A stretch of 64,000 nucleotides of DNA. Source: Ruegeria sp. ANG-S4. GTDB lineage: Bacteria; Pseudomonadota; Alphaproteobacteria; Rhodobacterales; Rhodobacteraceae. A program made the position numbers and the translations under genes. The stretch lies in the NCBI RefSeq assembly GCF_000814005.1, contig NZ_JWLK01000005.1, positions 248,001 through 312,000 on the forward strand, written 5' to 3'. Below, piece after piece: positions 8,995 through 15,858 of this stretch (positions are counted from its first letter, which is position 1; each line of letters opens with the position of its first letter). A model generated the notes under the pieces. That model made no database searches, was not told the origin of the DNA, and was given only the letters and a program-made list of their open reading frames with translations.

Positions 8995-10056
8995 ATGACC
9001 CGTACAGTCGTAGAATCAAAAACAAAAACCGCCGTTCTGGGCTTTGACGAACCGTTCTGCGTGATCGGTGAACGGATCAACCCGACAGGCCGTAAGAAGC
9101 TGGCTGCCGAGCTGGAAGCGGGCGATTTCTCGACCGTTGAAAAAGACGCGTTGGCGCAGGTTGCAGCAGGCGCGACCGTTCTGGATATCAACGCGGGCGT
9201 TGTCTACAACTCGAACCCCAACCCGAACGAGACCGAGCCGCCGCTGATGACCAAGATTGTCGAGTTGGTGCAGGGTCTGGTCGATGTGCCGCTGTGCATC
9301 GACTCGTCGGTTCCGGGGGCGCTTGAGGCAGGTCTTGAGGCGGCTGAGGGCCGTCCGCTGCTGAACTCGGTCACGGGCGAGGAAGAGCGTCTGGAACTGG
9401 TTCTGCCGCTGGTCAAGAAGTACAACGTGCCGGTTGTGGCAATCTCGAACGACGATACGGGCATTTCGGAAGATCCTGATGTGCGCTTCGCGGTTGCAAA
9501 AACGATTGTTGAACGTGCAGCCGACCACGGCATCCCTGCGCATGACATCGTTGTTGACCCGCTGGTGATGCCCATCGGCGCGATGGCAACCGCGGGCCAG
9601 CAGGTGTTCGCGCTTGTCCGTCGCTTGCGCGAGGAGCTGGGTGTGAACACCACTTGCGGTGCGTCCAACATCTCGTTTGGTTTGCCAAACCGCCATGGTA
9701 TCAACAACGCTTTCTTGCCGATGGCGATGGGCGCGGGCATGACCTCGGCGATCATGAACCCGGTCGCTCTGCCGGTGACCCAAAAGAAGATTGCCGAAAA
9801 GAAAGAGGCCGTTGCGGCGGCTGGCATCATCCTGCCTGAAGGCATGGATGACGAGACGTTCGTGCAGATGTTCGGTCTGGGCTCGACCAAACCGCGAGCG
9901 GGCAAAGAGATGGAGGCCATCCGCGCCGCCAACCTGCTGACCAATAACGACGCGCATGGCGGCGAGTGGATCAGGTTCAACAAATCCCCGGACGAAGCCG
10001 GTGCATCCGGCGCGGCGGGTGGTCGCCGGGGTGGTGGGCGTCGTCGCCGCGCCTGA
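8995..10056 (+). CDS. Methyltetrahydrofolate:corrinoid methyltransferase-like (pterin-binding) protein
   Basis: A 353-residue pterin-binding TIM barrel like the methyltetrahydrofolate domains of MetH, AcsE and MtgA. Visible family elements are FCVIGERINPTGRKKL near the N-terminus, ATVLDINAG, IDSSVPGALEAGL, LLNSVTGEEERL, AISNDDTGI and TTCGASNISFGLPNRHG. It is expected to pass a methyl group between a corrinoid protein and tetrahydrofolate. The last 20 residues form a Gly/Arg-rich tail (GGRRGGGRRRRA), unusual for this fold. An AAGGA Shine-Dalgarno lies just upstream, 10 nt after the preceding stop. No corrinoid protein, MttB-type methyltransferase or reactivating protein is encoded nearby, so its partners must lie elsewhere. 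Confidence 0.85.
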   Translation: MTRTVVESKTKTAVLGFDEPFCVIGERINPTGRKKLAAELEAGDFSTVEKDALAQVAAGATVLDINAGVVYNSNPNPNETEPPLMTKIVELVQGLVDVPLCIDSSVPGALEAGLEAAEGRPLLNSVTGEEERLELVLPLVKKYNVPVVAISNDDTGISEDPDVRFAVAKTIVERAADHGIPAHDIVVDPLVMPIGAMATAGQQVFALVRRLREELGVNTTCGASNISFGLPNRHGINNAFLPMAMGAGMTSAIMNPVALPVTQKKIAEKKEAVAAAGIILPEGMDDETFVQMFGLGSTKPRAGKEMEAIRAANLLTNNDAHGGEWIRFNKSPDEAGASGAAGGRRGGGRRRRA

Positions 10057-10080
10057 TCCGGCACAAAGTATTTGACACAC

Positions 10081-10107
10081 AGGCCGGGCCGCGCGCCCGG
10101 CCTTTTT
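10081..10107 (+). terminator. Rho-independent terminator of the one-carbon operon
   Basis: A 9-bp perfect stem, AGGCCGGGC paired with GCCCGGCCT around a 5-nt loop, is followed by a T run. It lies 25 nt after the stop codon of the methyltransferase gene. It also overlaps the 5' extension of the next reading frame, which supports the later start used for PPK2. Confidence 0.88.
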
Positions 10108-10185
10108 CGTTTGATATGGATCAAGGTCACAAAACGCACGGCACGCGACATTGGAAAAGGGTTTGTCCAACAGTTAGGAGCCGCG

Positions 10186-11010
10186 ATGACCTTCGCCCCA
10201 CCAAAACTTTCCGATGTCGATCTGTCCCTTCGGTTGAGCAAGGGCAAATACCTGGAACGCCTCGTGGACTTGCAAAGTCGCTTGGCACGCATTCAACAGG
10301 CATTCCTGTTTCATGGCCTCAAGGGTGTGATCGTATTCGAGGGGTGGGATGCGGCAGGTAAGGGCGGCACGATCCGACGGATCAGTCAGGCGCTGGACCC
10401 GCGCAGCTTCAAGGTCTGGCCAATCGGTGCGCCGCGCAATTACTACTTGAACCGCCACTATCTGTTGCGCTTCTGGGAGAGGCTGCCGCCCGAAGGTGCG
10501 ATCTCGGCCTTTGACCGCAGCTGGTATGGCCGCGTGCTGGTCGAGCGGATCGAGAAGTTCGCGCCCGAAGAACGGTGGCGCGCGGCCTACCGAGAGATCA
10601 ACGACTTCGAACGCATGTTGGTGCACGACAACACGCGGATCGTGAAACTGTTTTTCCACATATCGCCGGATGAACAGATGAACCGGTTTTCCGAACGTTT
10701 GCGCAATCCGCTTAAACGGTGGAAACTGACCTATGAGGACTTCCGCAATCGCGAGAAATGGGCTGAGACCGAAACGGCCGTCGACGACATGTTGGAGCGG
10801 ACTTCGACGCGGATCGCGCCGTGGCAGGTGATCCCGGCAAACAACAAGAAATACGCGCGGATTGCTGCCATGACGGCAATTGTTGATGCGTTTTCTGACG
10901 GGGTGGATTTGAACCCTCAACACCTGGACCGAAAGACGCTTGAGGCGGCAGATAGACTTCTGGATGTCGATCAGGATTTGATTGACAGCCTACGCGCACG
11001 GACCGAGTAG
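10186..11010 (+). CDS. ppk2: Polyphosphate kinase 2 (PPK2) family protein
   Basis: A 274-residue P-loop kinase of the PPK2 family, which transfers phosphate between polyphosphate and nucleoside mono- or diphosphates. Walker A appears as GWDAAGKGG, the Walker B/lid region as FDRSWYGRVLVE, and the conserved segment RWKLTYEDFRNREKW follows. It has a single PPK2 domain without the N-terminal duplication seen in some members. The start is the ATG at 10186, preceded by TTAGGAG; the longer frame from 10072 would run through the upstream terminator. Class I, II or III specificity cannot be set from sequence. A Ppx/GppA enzyme is encoded about 3 kb upstream. Confidence 0.92.
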   Translation: MTFAPPKLSDVDLSLRLSKGKYLERLVDLQSRLARIQQAFLFHGLKGVIVFEGWDAAGKGGTIRRISQALDPRSFKVWPIGAPRNYYLNRHYLLRFWERLPPEGAISAFDRSWYGRVLVERIEKFAPEERWRAAYREINDFERMLVHDNTRIVKLFFHISPDEQMNRFSERLRNPLKRWKLTYEDFRNREKWAETETAVDDMLERTSTRIAPWQVIPANNKKYARIAAMTAIVDAFSDGVDLNPQHLDRKTLEAADRLLDVDQDLIDSLRARTE

Positions 11011-11050
11011 TTGCCGTTGGAACCTTGGTTTGGCGTTGCGCTGGTCCGGT

Positions 11051-11353
11051 TCAGTTGACAGGGATGTCCTGCTTCAGCTTCCCGGTCGTTTTGTCGAAAA
11101 TCAGAATACGGTTATCGTCCGTGACGACGGCGTACCAGTTGTTTCCGATGGTCAACGCCTGTGCGCGCGCACCGTCTGGCAGATCGATTTGGTCCGGCAG
11201 TGTCGGCGCCCTGTCTGATAAGCGGATGACAATCAGTGCGAAGGTCACTAGAACCCCGCCAATCATCACCGCGGTCAACAGCATGACCATGCGTCGCAAC
11301 AATCGCAGCTGAGGCGTTTCCTGCGGTTCCTGAGGATCGGAAGGGACAGTCAT
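11051..11353 (-). CDS. DUF6476-like single-pass membrane protein
   Basis: A 100-residue protein with a short acidic, proline-rich cytoplasmic N-terminus, one transmembrane helix (VMLLTAVMIGGVLVTFALIVI), and a C-terminal domain of about 55 residues. That domain shows strand patterns (ARAQALTIGNNWYAVVTDD, ILIFDKTTGKL) resembling one blade of a propeller. In Rhodobacteraceae a protein of this kind (DUF6476) is commonly divergent from an RluA-family gene, as here. Its ATG (11353-11351) overlaps the ATG of the pseudouridine synthase gene in a shared CATG. Longer in-frame starts up to 11599 would read through the synthase gene and are rejected. Function unknown. Confidence 0.78.
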   Translation of the reverse strand: MTVPSDPQEPQETPQLRLLRRMVMLLTAVMIGGVLVTFALIVIRLSDRAPTLPDQIDLPDGARAQALTIGNNWYAVVTDDNRILIFDKTTGKLKQDIPVN

Positions 11354-12386
11354 GGGCACCCGCCTGATAGAATTTCGCATTGCGGCCGCGCCGCCACCCC
11401 GCCTTGATAAGGCGCTTTCGCGGGATGTACCAGATACGGAAAGCCTGTCGCGTACCCGTCTGGCGCGGTTGATCCAGGAAGGTGCAGTTTCGGTCGACGG
11501 CACCGTCGTCAGTGATCCCAAGGCCAAGGTTGCAGAAGACGCCCATATCGCGATCACGGTCGCAGAGGCTGAAGACAGCCATATCGGCCCCGAGGACATA
11601 CCGTTGGAAGTGGTTTACGAGGATGATGATCTGATCGTCGTGAACAAGCCGGCCGGGATGGTCGTGCATCCCGCGCCCGGATCACCCAGCGGAACACTGG
11701 TGAACGCGTTGCTGCACCACTGTGGCGATGCCTTGTCCGGGGTTGGCGGTGTAAAACGACCGGGGATCGTGCACCGCATCGACAAGGATACAAGTGGATT
11801 GCTTGTCGTTGCAAAATCCGACGCTGCGCATCAGGGATTGGCCGAACAGTTCGAGGCTCACACAGTTGAACGCCGCTACCTCGCGCTGTGCTACGGTGTG
11901 CCCGACGCCAACGACCCCCGCCTGCGCGGCGTGAAAGGCGTCAGCTTTGAGCCCGGTAATGTCATGCGTCTGACCACCCAGCTGGCGCGGCACAAAACAG
12001 ACCGGCAAAGGCAAGCTGTTCTGTTTCATGGCGGAAAATACGCCGTGACGCGTGCACGGGTGGTCGAAACCTTTGGTGATCCTGCGGTTTTGTCGCTGAT
12101 CGAGTGCTGGCTTGAAACCGGACGGACGCACCAAATCCGCGTGCATATGGCACATGCGGGGCACGGGTTGGTGGGCGATCCGGTTTATGGCGGCAAGCGA
12201 AAACTGGCCATTCGCGCCATTGACGCGGAAACCGCCGAAGCCGTGCGCGGTTTCCCGCGCCAGGCCCTACATGCCGCTGTTTTGGGTTTTGAGCACCCGA
12301 TCAGCGGTGCTTTCTTGCGCTTTGAGGCCGCCTTGCCGCAGGACATGGACGTTTTGCTGGACGGGTTGCGCCGGCAGATGTCATAA
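11352..12386 (+). CDS. RluA-family pseudouridine synthase (RluD-like)
   Basis: A 344-residue RNA pseudouridine synthase. An S4 RNA-binding domain occupies about residues 15-75. The catalytic domain carries HRIDKDTSGLL, with catalytic Asp144, then RRYLALC and LETGRTHQIRVHMAHAGHGLVGDPVYGG. The two-domain layout and length match RluC/RluD enzymes that modify 23S rRNA helix 69 or nearby sites. AAGGGA lies 5 nt before the ATG, inside the opposite gene. The start codon shares two bases with that of the divergent DUF6476-like gene, so each promoter must lie within the other's coding region. The exact target site is not deducible. Confidence 0.92.
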   Translation: MGTRLIEFRIAAAPPPRLDKALSRDVPDTESLSRTRLARLIQEGAVSVDGTVVSDPKAKVAEDAHIAITVAEAEDSHIGPEDIPLEVVYEDDDLIVVNKPAGMVVHPAPGSPSGTLVNALLHHCGDALSGVGGVKRPGIVHRIDKDTSGLLVVAKSDAAHQGLAEQFEAHTVERRYLALCYGVPDANDPRLRGVKGVSFEPGNVMRLTTQLARHKTDRQRQAVLFHGGKYAVTRARVVETFGDPAVLSLIECWLETGRTHQIRVHMAHAGHGLVGDPVYGGKRKLAIRAIDAETAEAVRGFPRQALHAAVLGFEHPISGAFLRFEAALPQDMDVLLDGLRRQMS

Positions 12387-12461
12387 TTCGCAAAGACGCG
12401 TGATTACGATCTTATCAGCTTTTCTTTATCAATGGTTAATAGCACACTGTTACTGGTTCCT

Positions 12462-12490
12462 CTTGAATGTACCTGGTTGCGTTACCATAT
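12462..12490 (+). promoter_or_regulatory. Candidate heat-shock (sigma-32) promoter upstream of rpoH
   Basis: CTTGAA at 12462-12467 is separated by 17 nt from CCATAT at 12485-12490, resembling the alphaproteobacterial sigma-32 pattern (CTTG, 17-18 nt, CyTATnT). It lies about 45 nt before the rpoH ATG. Autoregulation would follow but is inferred from this match only. Confidence 0.35.
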
Positions 12491-12533
12491 CCTATGTTAA
12501 TGGATTAAACATTTGTCCAAGGGGCAGAATTAA

Positions 12534-13430
12534 ATGGCAAATTACTCGAATCTTCCCGCGCCGACGCCTGAGGGTGGTCTGAACCGCTATATGCAGGAAA
12601 TCCGCAAGTTTCCCCTGCTGGAGCCGGAAGAGGAATACATGCTGGCAAAGCGTTGGGTCGAAGAACAGGATACCGAAGCGGCGCATAAAATGGTGACGTC
12701 GCACCTGCGTCTGGCCGCCAAGATTGCCATGGGTTACCGCGGCTATGGCCTGCCGCAGGCCGAGGTGATCTCGGAGGCGAATGTAGGTCTTATGCAGGCG
12801 GTCAAGCGGTTTGACCCTGAAAAGGGTTTTCGTCTGGCAACCTATGCCATGTGGTGGATCCGTGCTTCGATCCAGGAATATATCCTGCGGTCCTGGTCGC
12901 TTGTGAAACTGGGCACGACGTCCGCGCAGAAAAAGCTGTTTTTCAACCTTCGGAAAGCCAAGGCACGTATCGGTGCTTTGGAAGAGGGCGATTTACGCCC
13001 CGAGAACGTCAAAAAGATTGCCGAAGATCTGGGCGTTACCGAAGACGAAGTCATCAGCATGAACCGCCGGATGTCCGGGGGCGACGCATCGCTGAACGCG
13101 ACCGTTGGGTCCGAAGGCGAAGGCACGATGCAATGGCAGGATTGGCTGGAAGACGAGGACGCTGATCAGGCCGGTGACTACGAGGCGAGAGATGAGCTTG
13201 AGGCCCGCCGCGAATTGCTGACCGCCGCGTTGGACGTGCTGAACGACCGAGAGAAGGACATTCTCACTCAACGCCGCCTTATGGATCAGCCTGTGACGCT
13301 TGAGGAACTCAGCACACAATACAACGTCAGCCGTGAACGCATTCGCCAGATTGAGGTACGCGCATTCGAGAAGCTGCAAAAGAAAATGCGCGAACTGGCA
13401 CGCGAAAAAGGAATGCTGGGTAAAGTCTAA
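12534..13430 (+). CDS. rpoH: RNA polymerase sigma-32 (heat-shock) factor RpoH
   Basis: A 298-residue group 3 sigma factor. Region 1.2/2.1 begins with NRYMQEIRKFPLL, region 2 carries KRFDPEKGFRLATYAMWWIRASIQEYILRSW in separate blocks, the RpoH box is seen as QKKLFFNLRKAK, and region 4.2 ends with VSRERIRQIEVRAFEKL. It directs RNA polymerase to heat-shock promoters. AAGGGG lies 9 nt before the start. Many roseobacters have two rpoH paralogues with heat and oxidative roles, and this window cannot show which one this is. It is monocistronic, bounded by an upstream AT-rich promoter region and a strong downstream terminator. Confidence 0.95.
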   Translation: MANYSNLPAPTPEGGLNRYMQEIRKFPLLEPEEEYMLAKRWVEEQDTEAAHKMVTSHLRLAAKIAMGYRGYGLPQAEVISEANVGLMQAVKRFDPEKGFRLATYAMWWIRASIQEYILRSWSLVKLGTTSAQKKLFFNLRKAKARIGALEEGDLRPENVKKIAEDLGVTEDEVISMNRRMSGGDASLNATVGSEGEGTMQWQDWLEDEDADQAGDYEARDELEARRELLTAALDVLNDREKDILTQRRLMDQPVTLEELSTQYNVSRERIRQIEVRAFEKLQKKMRELAREKGMLGKV

Positions 13431-13454
13431 CCCCATTAAACTGCAGGTGCTTTC

Positions 13455-13490
13455 AAACCGGTCCGATCCATATCGGGCCGGTTTCTTGTT
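13455..13490 (+). terminator. Rho-independent terminator after rpoH
   Basis: A 13-bp stem, AAACCGGTCCGAT pairing with ATCGGGCCGGTTT with one G-U pair and a 4-nt loop, is followed by a T-rich tail. It starts 25 nt after the rpoH stop codon. Confidence 0.88.
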
Positions 13491-13553
13491 GCGGACGTTT
13501 CAGTTTCACCGTGTCGTTGCGCCCAGTTAGGGCGTTGCGGTAGCCCGCGCATT

Positions 13554-13574
13554 GCGCTAGCGCTAACGCTAACG
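13554..13574 (+). promoter_or_regulatory. Possible LacI/GntR-type operator upstream of the Gfo/Idh/MocA gene
   Basis: The sequence GCGCTAGCGCTAACGCTAAC holds the 10-bp palindrome GCGCTAGCGC, the overlapping palindrome TAGCGCTA, and two direct copies of CGCTAAC. It lies 27 nt upstream of the ATG of a sugar-type oxidoreductase gene. Such TAGCGCTA-centred palindromes are typical of LacI-family operators. No regulator gene is adjacent, so the assignment is tentative. Confidence 0.4.
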
Positions 13575-13600
13575 TGCAGTCACGCGTCAGGAGGGTCGTC

Positions 13601-14575
13601 ATGCAGAAACCGGTTCAATGGGGCATTCTGGGGGCATCGAAATTTGCACGACAGCACATGGCACCGGCCATTCAATCCGCAAAAGGTGCCCGGCTGGCGG
13701 GTTTGGCCACATCAAACGCCGCAAAGGCGGAACCGTTTCAACACCTCTGCCCGGATATCTCGGTTTTTGACAGCTATGACGCGCTACTCTCTGACCCGGG
13801 GATAGAGGCCGTATATATTCCGCTGCCCAACCACCTGCATGTCGAATGGAGCCTGAAGGCTATGGATGCGGGCAAGCATGTTCTGTGCGAAAAGCCGATG
13901 ACAATGCAGGCCAGCGAGTTCGACCAATTGATCGCGAAACGAGATCACACCGGCCTGCTGGCTGCCGAAGCCTACATGATCGTTCATCACCCCCAATGGC
14001 AACTGACCCGCAAACTTGTCGCGGATGGCGCGATTGGCAAACTGGTCCATGTGGACGGGGTTTTTACCTACGACAATCGATTGGACACGGAAAACATCCG
14101 AAACCGCCCGGAGACGGGCGGCGGCGGGTTGCGGGATATTGGTGTCTATACGATCGGCAGCACCCGATTTGTCACCGGGCAAGAGCCGGTCGATGTCAGA
14201 TCGTCGATCCGGTGGGAAAACGACGTGGATGTCTTTACCGAGATCAACGCCCGTTTCCCCGACTTCACCTACCACACCTACGTCTCGACCCGGATGCATC
14301 CCAATCAGGCGATGGAGTTTCACGGCGAAGGCGGCGTCATCCGACTGACCGCGCCATTCAATTCGCGGGTTTTTGGCGAAGCGCGAGTCGAATTGCACCG
14401 GCCGGGTTTGGAACTACAGGTCACGCGCTTTCCCGGAGATGATCATTACGCGCTGCAGATCGAGGCTTTTTGCAATTCGGTGCGAAACGGAGATGATTAT
14501 CCATGTTCATTGGAGTTCTCGCGCGGCACGCAGGCAATGATCGACCGGGTTTTTGAAAGCGCCGAGACCCTTTGA
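13601..14575 (+). CDS. Gfo/Idh/MocA family NAD(P)-dependent oxidoreductase
   Basis: A 324-residue dehydrogenase with an N-terminal Rossmann fold (WGILGASKFARQHM), the family CEKPMTM segment about residue 95, and a C-terminal alpha/beta domain with GGGGLRDIGVYTI. It should oxidise or reduce a sugar, inositol or related polyol. The start at 13601 follows a clear AGGAGGG ribosome-binding site and is preferred over the in-frame ATG at 13574. A palindrome-rich region just upstream suggests control by a sugar-responsive repressor. It is not in an obvious operon, and the substrate is unknown. Confidence 0.88.
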   Translation: MQKPVQWGILGASKFARQHMAPAIQSAKGARLAGLATSNAAKAEPFQHLCPDISVFDSYDALLSDPGIEAVYIPLPNHLHVEWSLKAMDAGKHVLCEKPMTMQASEFDQLIAKRDHTGLLAAEAYMIVHHPQWQLTRKLVADGAIGKLVHVDGVFTYDNRLDTENIRNRPETGGGGLRDIGVYTIGSTRFVTGQEPVDVRSSIRWENDVDVFTEINARFPDFTYHTYVSTRMHPNQAMEFHGEGGVIRLTAPFNSRVFGEARVELHRPGLELQVTRFPGDDHYALQIEAFCNSVRNGDDYPCSLEFSRGTQAMIDRVFESAETL

Positions 14576-14640
14576 CCGAACCCTTGCAAACACTGCGTGG
14601 GCAGGCCTAATCTATCTGCCACCACTGCAGGAGAGATGTG

Positions 14641-14910
14641 ATGGCGGGCGGTTGGGCGCGTGACGGCGCGGTAAGCGAACAGATCGAAGCATCCATTTCG
14701 GATGAATTGGCGCGCATGCAGGCGTTAAAACGCCCTGTTGGCGAAAGCCTGACGCATTGCGCGGAATGTGACGAACCGATTCCCGAAAAACGACGTCTCG
14801 CCCTTCCGGGCGTCAAACTATGCCTGGACTGTCAGCAAGAAAGGGACAGCGCGTTCAAAAGTCGTGGTGGGATCAACCGGCGTGGCTCAAAAGACAGCCA
14901 GTTGAAGTAA
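14641..14910 (+). CDS. DksA/TraR family C4 zinc-finger protein
   Basis: An 89-residue protein resembling the C-terminal half of DksA. A helical N-terminus (DELARMQALKRP) is followed by a four-cysteine zinc finger with Cys40, Cys43, Cys61 and Cys64 (CAECDEPIPEKRR... CLDCQ), then a basic tail. Short DksA-like proteins of this size bind the RNA polymerase secondary channel or are of unknown role. The coiled-coil tip with the DxxDxA motif of full-length DksA is absent, so it is unlikely to act as the ppGpp cofactor itself. The ATG at 14641 has AGGAG about 7 nt upstream; a GTG directly before it is the alternative. It is followed 11 nt later by the EamA gene. Confidence 0.8.
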   Translation: MAGGWARDGAVSEQIEASISDELARMQALKRPVGESLTHCAECDEPIPEKRRLALPGVKLCLDCQQERDSAFKSRGGINRRGSKDSQLK

Positions 14911-14921
14911 GCCACAACGCC

Positions 14922-15818
14922 ATGCAGGAAGCGCCCGAAAAACGCCCCTTGTGGTTTCAAAGCGGGTTGGTTTTAGGGTTCGCGGCCGCATTCTTGTGGG
15001 GCACCCACAGCGTCATCGTCAGGTATCTGACCTCGGATCTTGGCGGGCTACAGATTGCCGTCGCAAGACTGTTCATCGCCGCACTGGCAATCTATGCGAT
15101 CCTTCGTGTTTTGCGCGGCTCTGTTTCAATTCAGATGTCGGACTGGAACTTGCGGTTGGCTGTCCTGTCCACAGTGGTGAACTATGTCCTGTTTCATGTC
15201 GGTCTCGAATACACCGGCGCCGCCAATGCAATGGTTCTGGAAAACACGGCACCTTTCTTTGTACTGGTTTTCCTGTATTTTTTTGCAAAAGCCCCGGTCG
15301 GAAGAACCGAGTTCCTAGCGACATTTCTCGCGATCTTGGGCGTTTTCTTGACTGTGTTCCAGGACTTTCAGGGCGGCGGAGACCCGCTGTTGGGCGACGT
15401 GATGGAGATCGGGGCAGGTCTGAGCTGGGCGGTTTTCCTGATTTCCAGCAGCCGAGCCATGCAAACCTCTCAATCCACCGTCGAGCGGTTGAATTTCCTG
15501 TTCGGCGTATTCCTGTGTTCTGCCATTCTGATGACACCGGTCGCCATATTTTCGATGCAGGTTCCGTCGGCGGAAGATGTGTTTTTTCTTGTCCTGCTGG
15601 GCGTATTGCCGACCGCGCTGGCATACTATCTGTGGTACGAGGCAGCAGCGCGGTTGTCGACCCTGACGGCGACCTTGCTGTTTGCCTCGTCCGTGGTTTT
15701 TACTTTCATCAACGCCGCAGTTTTCCTGGGCGCCGCGATAACCGTACCGGCAGTCGTGGGTGCAGCGTTAATTGTCTTCGCTATTTTCCTGACAACGCTT
15801 GGTAAATCGGATGGGTGA
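14922..15818 (+). CDS. EamA/DMT family transporter
   Basis: A 298-residue drug/metabolite exporter with ten predicted transmembrane helices from two EamA repeats. Examples are the opening helix LVLGFAAAFLWGTHSVIVRYL, the end of repeat one around EYTGAANAMVLENTAPFFVLV, and the second-repeat segments GVLPTALAYYLWYEAAARLS and VAIFSMQ. The substrate is unknown. The start at 14922 (MQEAPEKRPLWF) is preferred because the upstream in-frame extension overlaps the DksA-like gene by about 90 nt. No strong ribosome-binding site is seen, so translation may depend on coupling to the preceding gene. It converges on pepF. Confidence 0.88.
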   Translation: MQEAPEKRPLWFQSGLVLGFAAAFLWGTHSVIVRYLTSDLGGLQIAVARLFIAALAIYAILRVLRGSVSIQMSDWNLRLAVLSTVVNYVLFHVGLEYTGAANAMVLENTAPFFVLVFLYFFAKAPVGRTEFLATFLAILGVFLTVFQDFQGGGDPLLGDVMEIGAGLSWAVFLISSSRAMQTSQSTVERLNFLFGVFLCSAILMTPVAIFSMQVPSAEDVFFLVLLGVLPTALAYYLWYEAAARLSTLTATLLFASSVVFTFINAAVFLGAAITVPAVVGAALIVFAIFLTTLGKSDG

Positions 15819-15858
15819 TGCGGGCCGTCCGGCTTGTGCACGGCCCGTTGCCCATCAC
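15815..15858. terminator. Candidate bidirectional hairpin between convergent eamA-type gene and pepF
   Basis: GGGCCGT (15822-15828) pairs with ACGGCCC (15840-15846), and the flanks GTGATG and CATCAC extend the pairing on both sides. The hairpin includes both stop codons and serves the 36-nt convergent gap. It lacks a long T run, so termination strength is uncertain. Confidence 0.45.
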
